NCBI GenBank assembly: GCA_018713805.1
Contig: DVOF01000103.1
Location: forward strand, 1-6,206
Length of the DNA stretch: 6,206 bases
Direction of reading: 5' to 3'
Source of the DNA: Candidatus Aphodoplasma excrementigallinarum
GTDB lineage: Bacteria; Bacillota; Clostridia; UBA1381; UMGS1253
Shown here piece after piece: positions 5,725-6,206 of the stretch. Under the pieces are notes generated by a model. It saw nothing but the letters and a program-made list of their open reading frames with translations. It made no database searches and was not told where the DNA came from. Position numbers and translations under genes: made by a program. The stretch's first letter is position 1. Each line of letters starts with the position of its first letter.

Positions 5725-6206
5725 CTAAAGATTCAGCGATTCCGCTCCGCTGACGACCTCTGTGATTTCCTGTGTGATGGCAGCCTGGCGGGCGCGGTTG
5801 AATTGAAGCGACAAATCTCGTATCATCTCTTTTGCGCTGTCCGTCGCAGACTCCATCGCCATCATCCTGGCATTCTGTTCGCTGGAATACGCCTCTACCA
5901 GGATACTGTAAATCAGCCCCTTGAGATAGTTGGGCACCAGATGGTCCATTACGATCTCCGGGGTGGGCATAAATGCAGCGCACTGCCGGTACGTATTTTT
6001 TTCCGCAACGTCAAAATTGGTGCGTTCCAGAGGAAGCAGCTTGTAGCAGCGCGGTTCCATCTTCATGGACGTCACCATTTCGGTAAAAATGATATAGACC
6101 TCGTCCAACTCCCCATGCAAAAAGAGGTCGATTATCGTCTCCGCGATGTCCCGCGCACGGTAAAGCGTAGGGTCTTGCGCAGTGTAGAGAAACTCTACGT
6201 CGATCA
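5725..6206 (-). CDS. atpG: F0F1 ATP synthase subunit gamma, C-terminal part (5' end outside the window)
   Basis: The gamma subunit is the rotating shaft inside the alpha3beta3 head. The open frame runs without a stop to the window edge, giving about 160 C-terminal residues out of the roughly 285-300 usual for the family. The TTG at 6118-6120 is internal: the upstream codons continue the protein (DVEFLYTAQD, then ARDIAETIIDLFLHGELDEV). The end is diagnostic: SSEQNARMMAMESATDSA, then FNRARQAAITQEITEVVSGA, the C-terminal helix that sits in the head and contacts beta. The gene order gamma-beta-epsilon fits the standard operon, and the alpha-subunit gene should lie beyond the right edge. Confidence 0.96.
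   Translation of the reverse strand, partial: IDVEFLYTAQDPTLYRARDIAETIIDLFLHGELDEVYIIFTEMVTSMKMEPRCYKLLPLERTNFDVAEKNTYRQCAAFMPTPEIVMDHLVPNYLKGLIYSILVEAYSSEQNARMMAMESATDSAKEMIRDLSLQFNRARQAAITQEITEVVSGAESLNL

Noticed and set aside
6118..6120. TTG as a start of the gamma-subunit fragment
   Set aside because: The same frame continues upstream to the window edge with gamma-like sequence, so this codon is internal and the gene is simply cut by the window.

Overview
The window looks like chromosomal DNA of a strictly anaerobic bacterium, most likely a Clostridia-type Bacillota. Reasons: strong GGAGG-type ribosome binding sites, a sigma-A-like promoter, a TTG start, an oxygen-sensitive glycyl radical enzyme, and an F0F1 ATP synthase operon in the usual bacterial order. 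Genus or species cannot be read from this sequence with confidence.

Left part (1-3835, + strand): a compact three-gene cassette. A promoter at 18-46 overlaps a perfect 11-bp inverted repeat (39-69). It drives an IclR-family regulator (86-793), a short glycyl radical enzyme (GRE, 814-2850) and its radical-SAM activating enzyme (2855-3775). The intergenic gaps are 20 and 4 nt, so the three genes are very probably one transcript. The activase would use S-adenosylmethionine and an electron to abstract hydrogen from Gly654 of the GRE. The resulting radical would pass to Cys338 for substrate chemistry, and the IclR protein would presumably sense the substrate or a related metabolite. The GRE has the C-x-E active-site signature of the lyase/dehydratase/decarboxylase GREs rather than the Cys-Cys of pyruvate formate-lyase. 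It lacks the aspartate of glycerol dehydratase at the aligned position, is about 100 residues shorter than usual, and has His in place of the usual Tyr after the radical Gly. Its substrate cannot be assigned, and it is the most interesting item here.

Middle (3788-3835): a 23-bp perfect hairpin with A5/T5 flanks. It can act as a bidirectional terminator between the two convergent operons.

Right part (3866-6206, - strand): the distal end of an ATP synthase operon, atpG (5' end outside the window), atpD and atpC, encoding the gamma, beta and epsilon subunits of F1. These are conventional housekeeping genes with small sequence variations. No RNA genes, mobile elements, CRISPR arrays or long gene-free stretches were seen.
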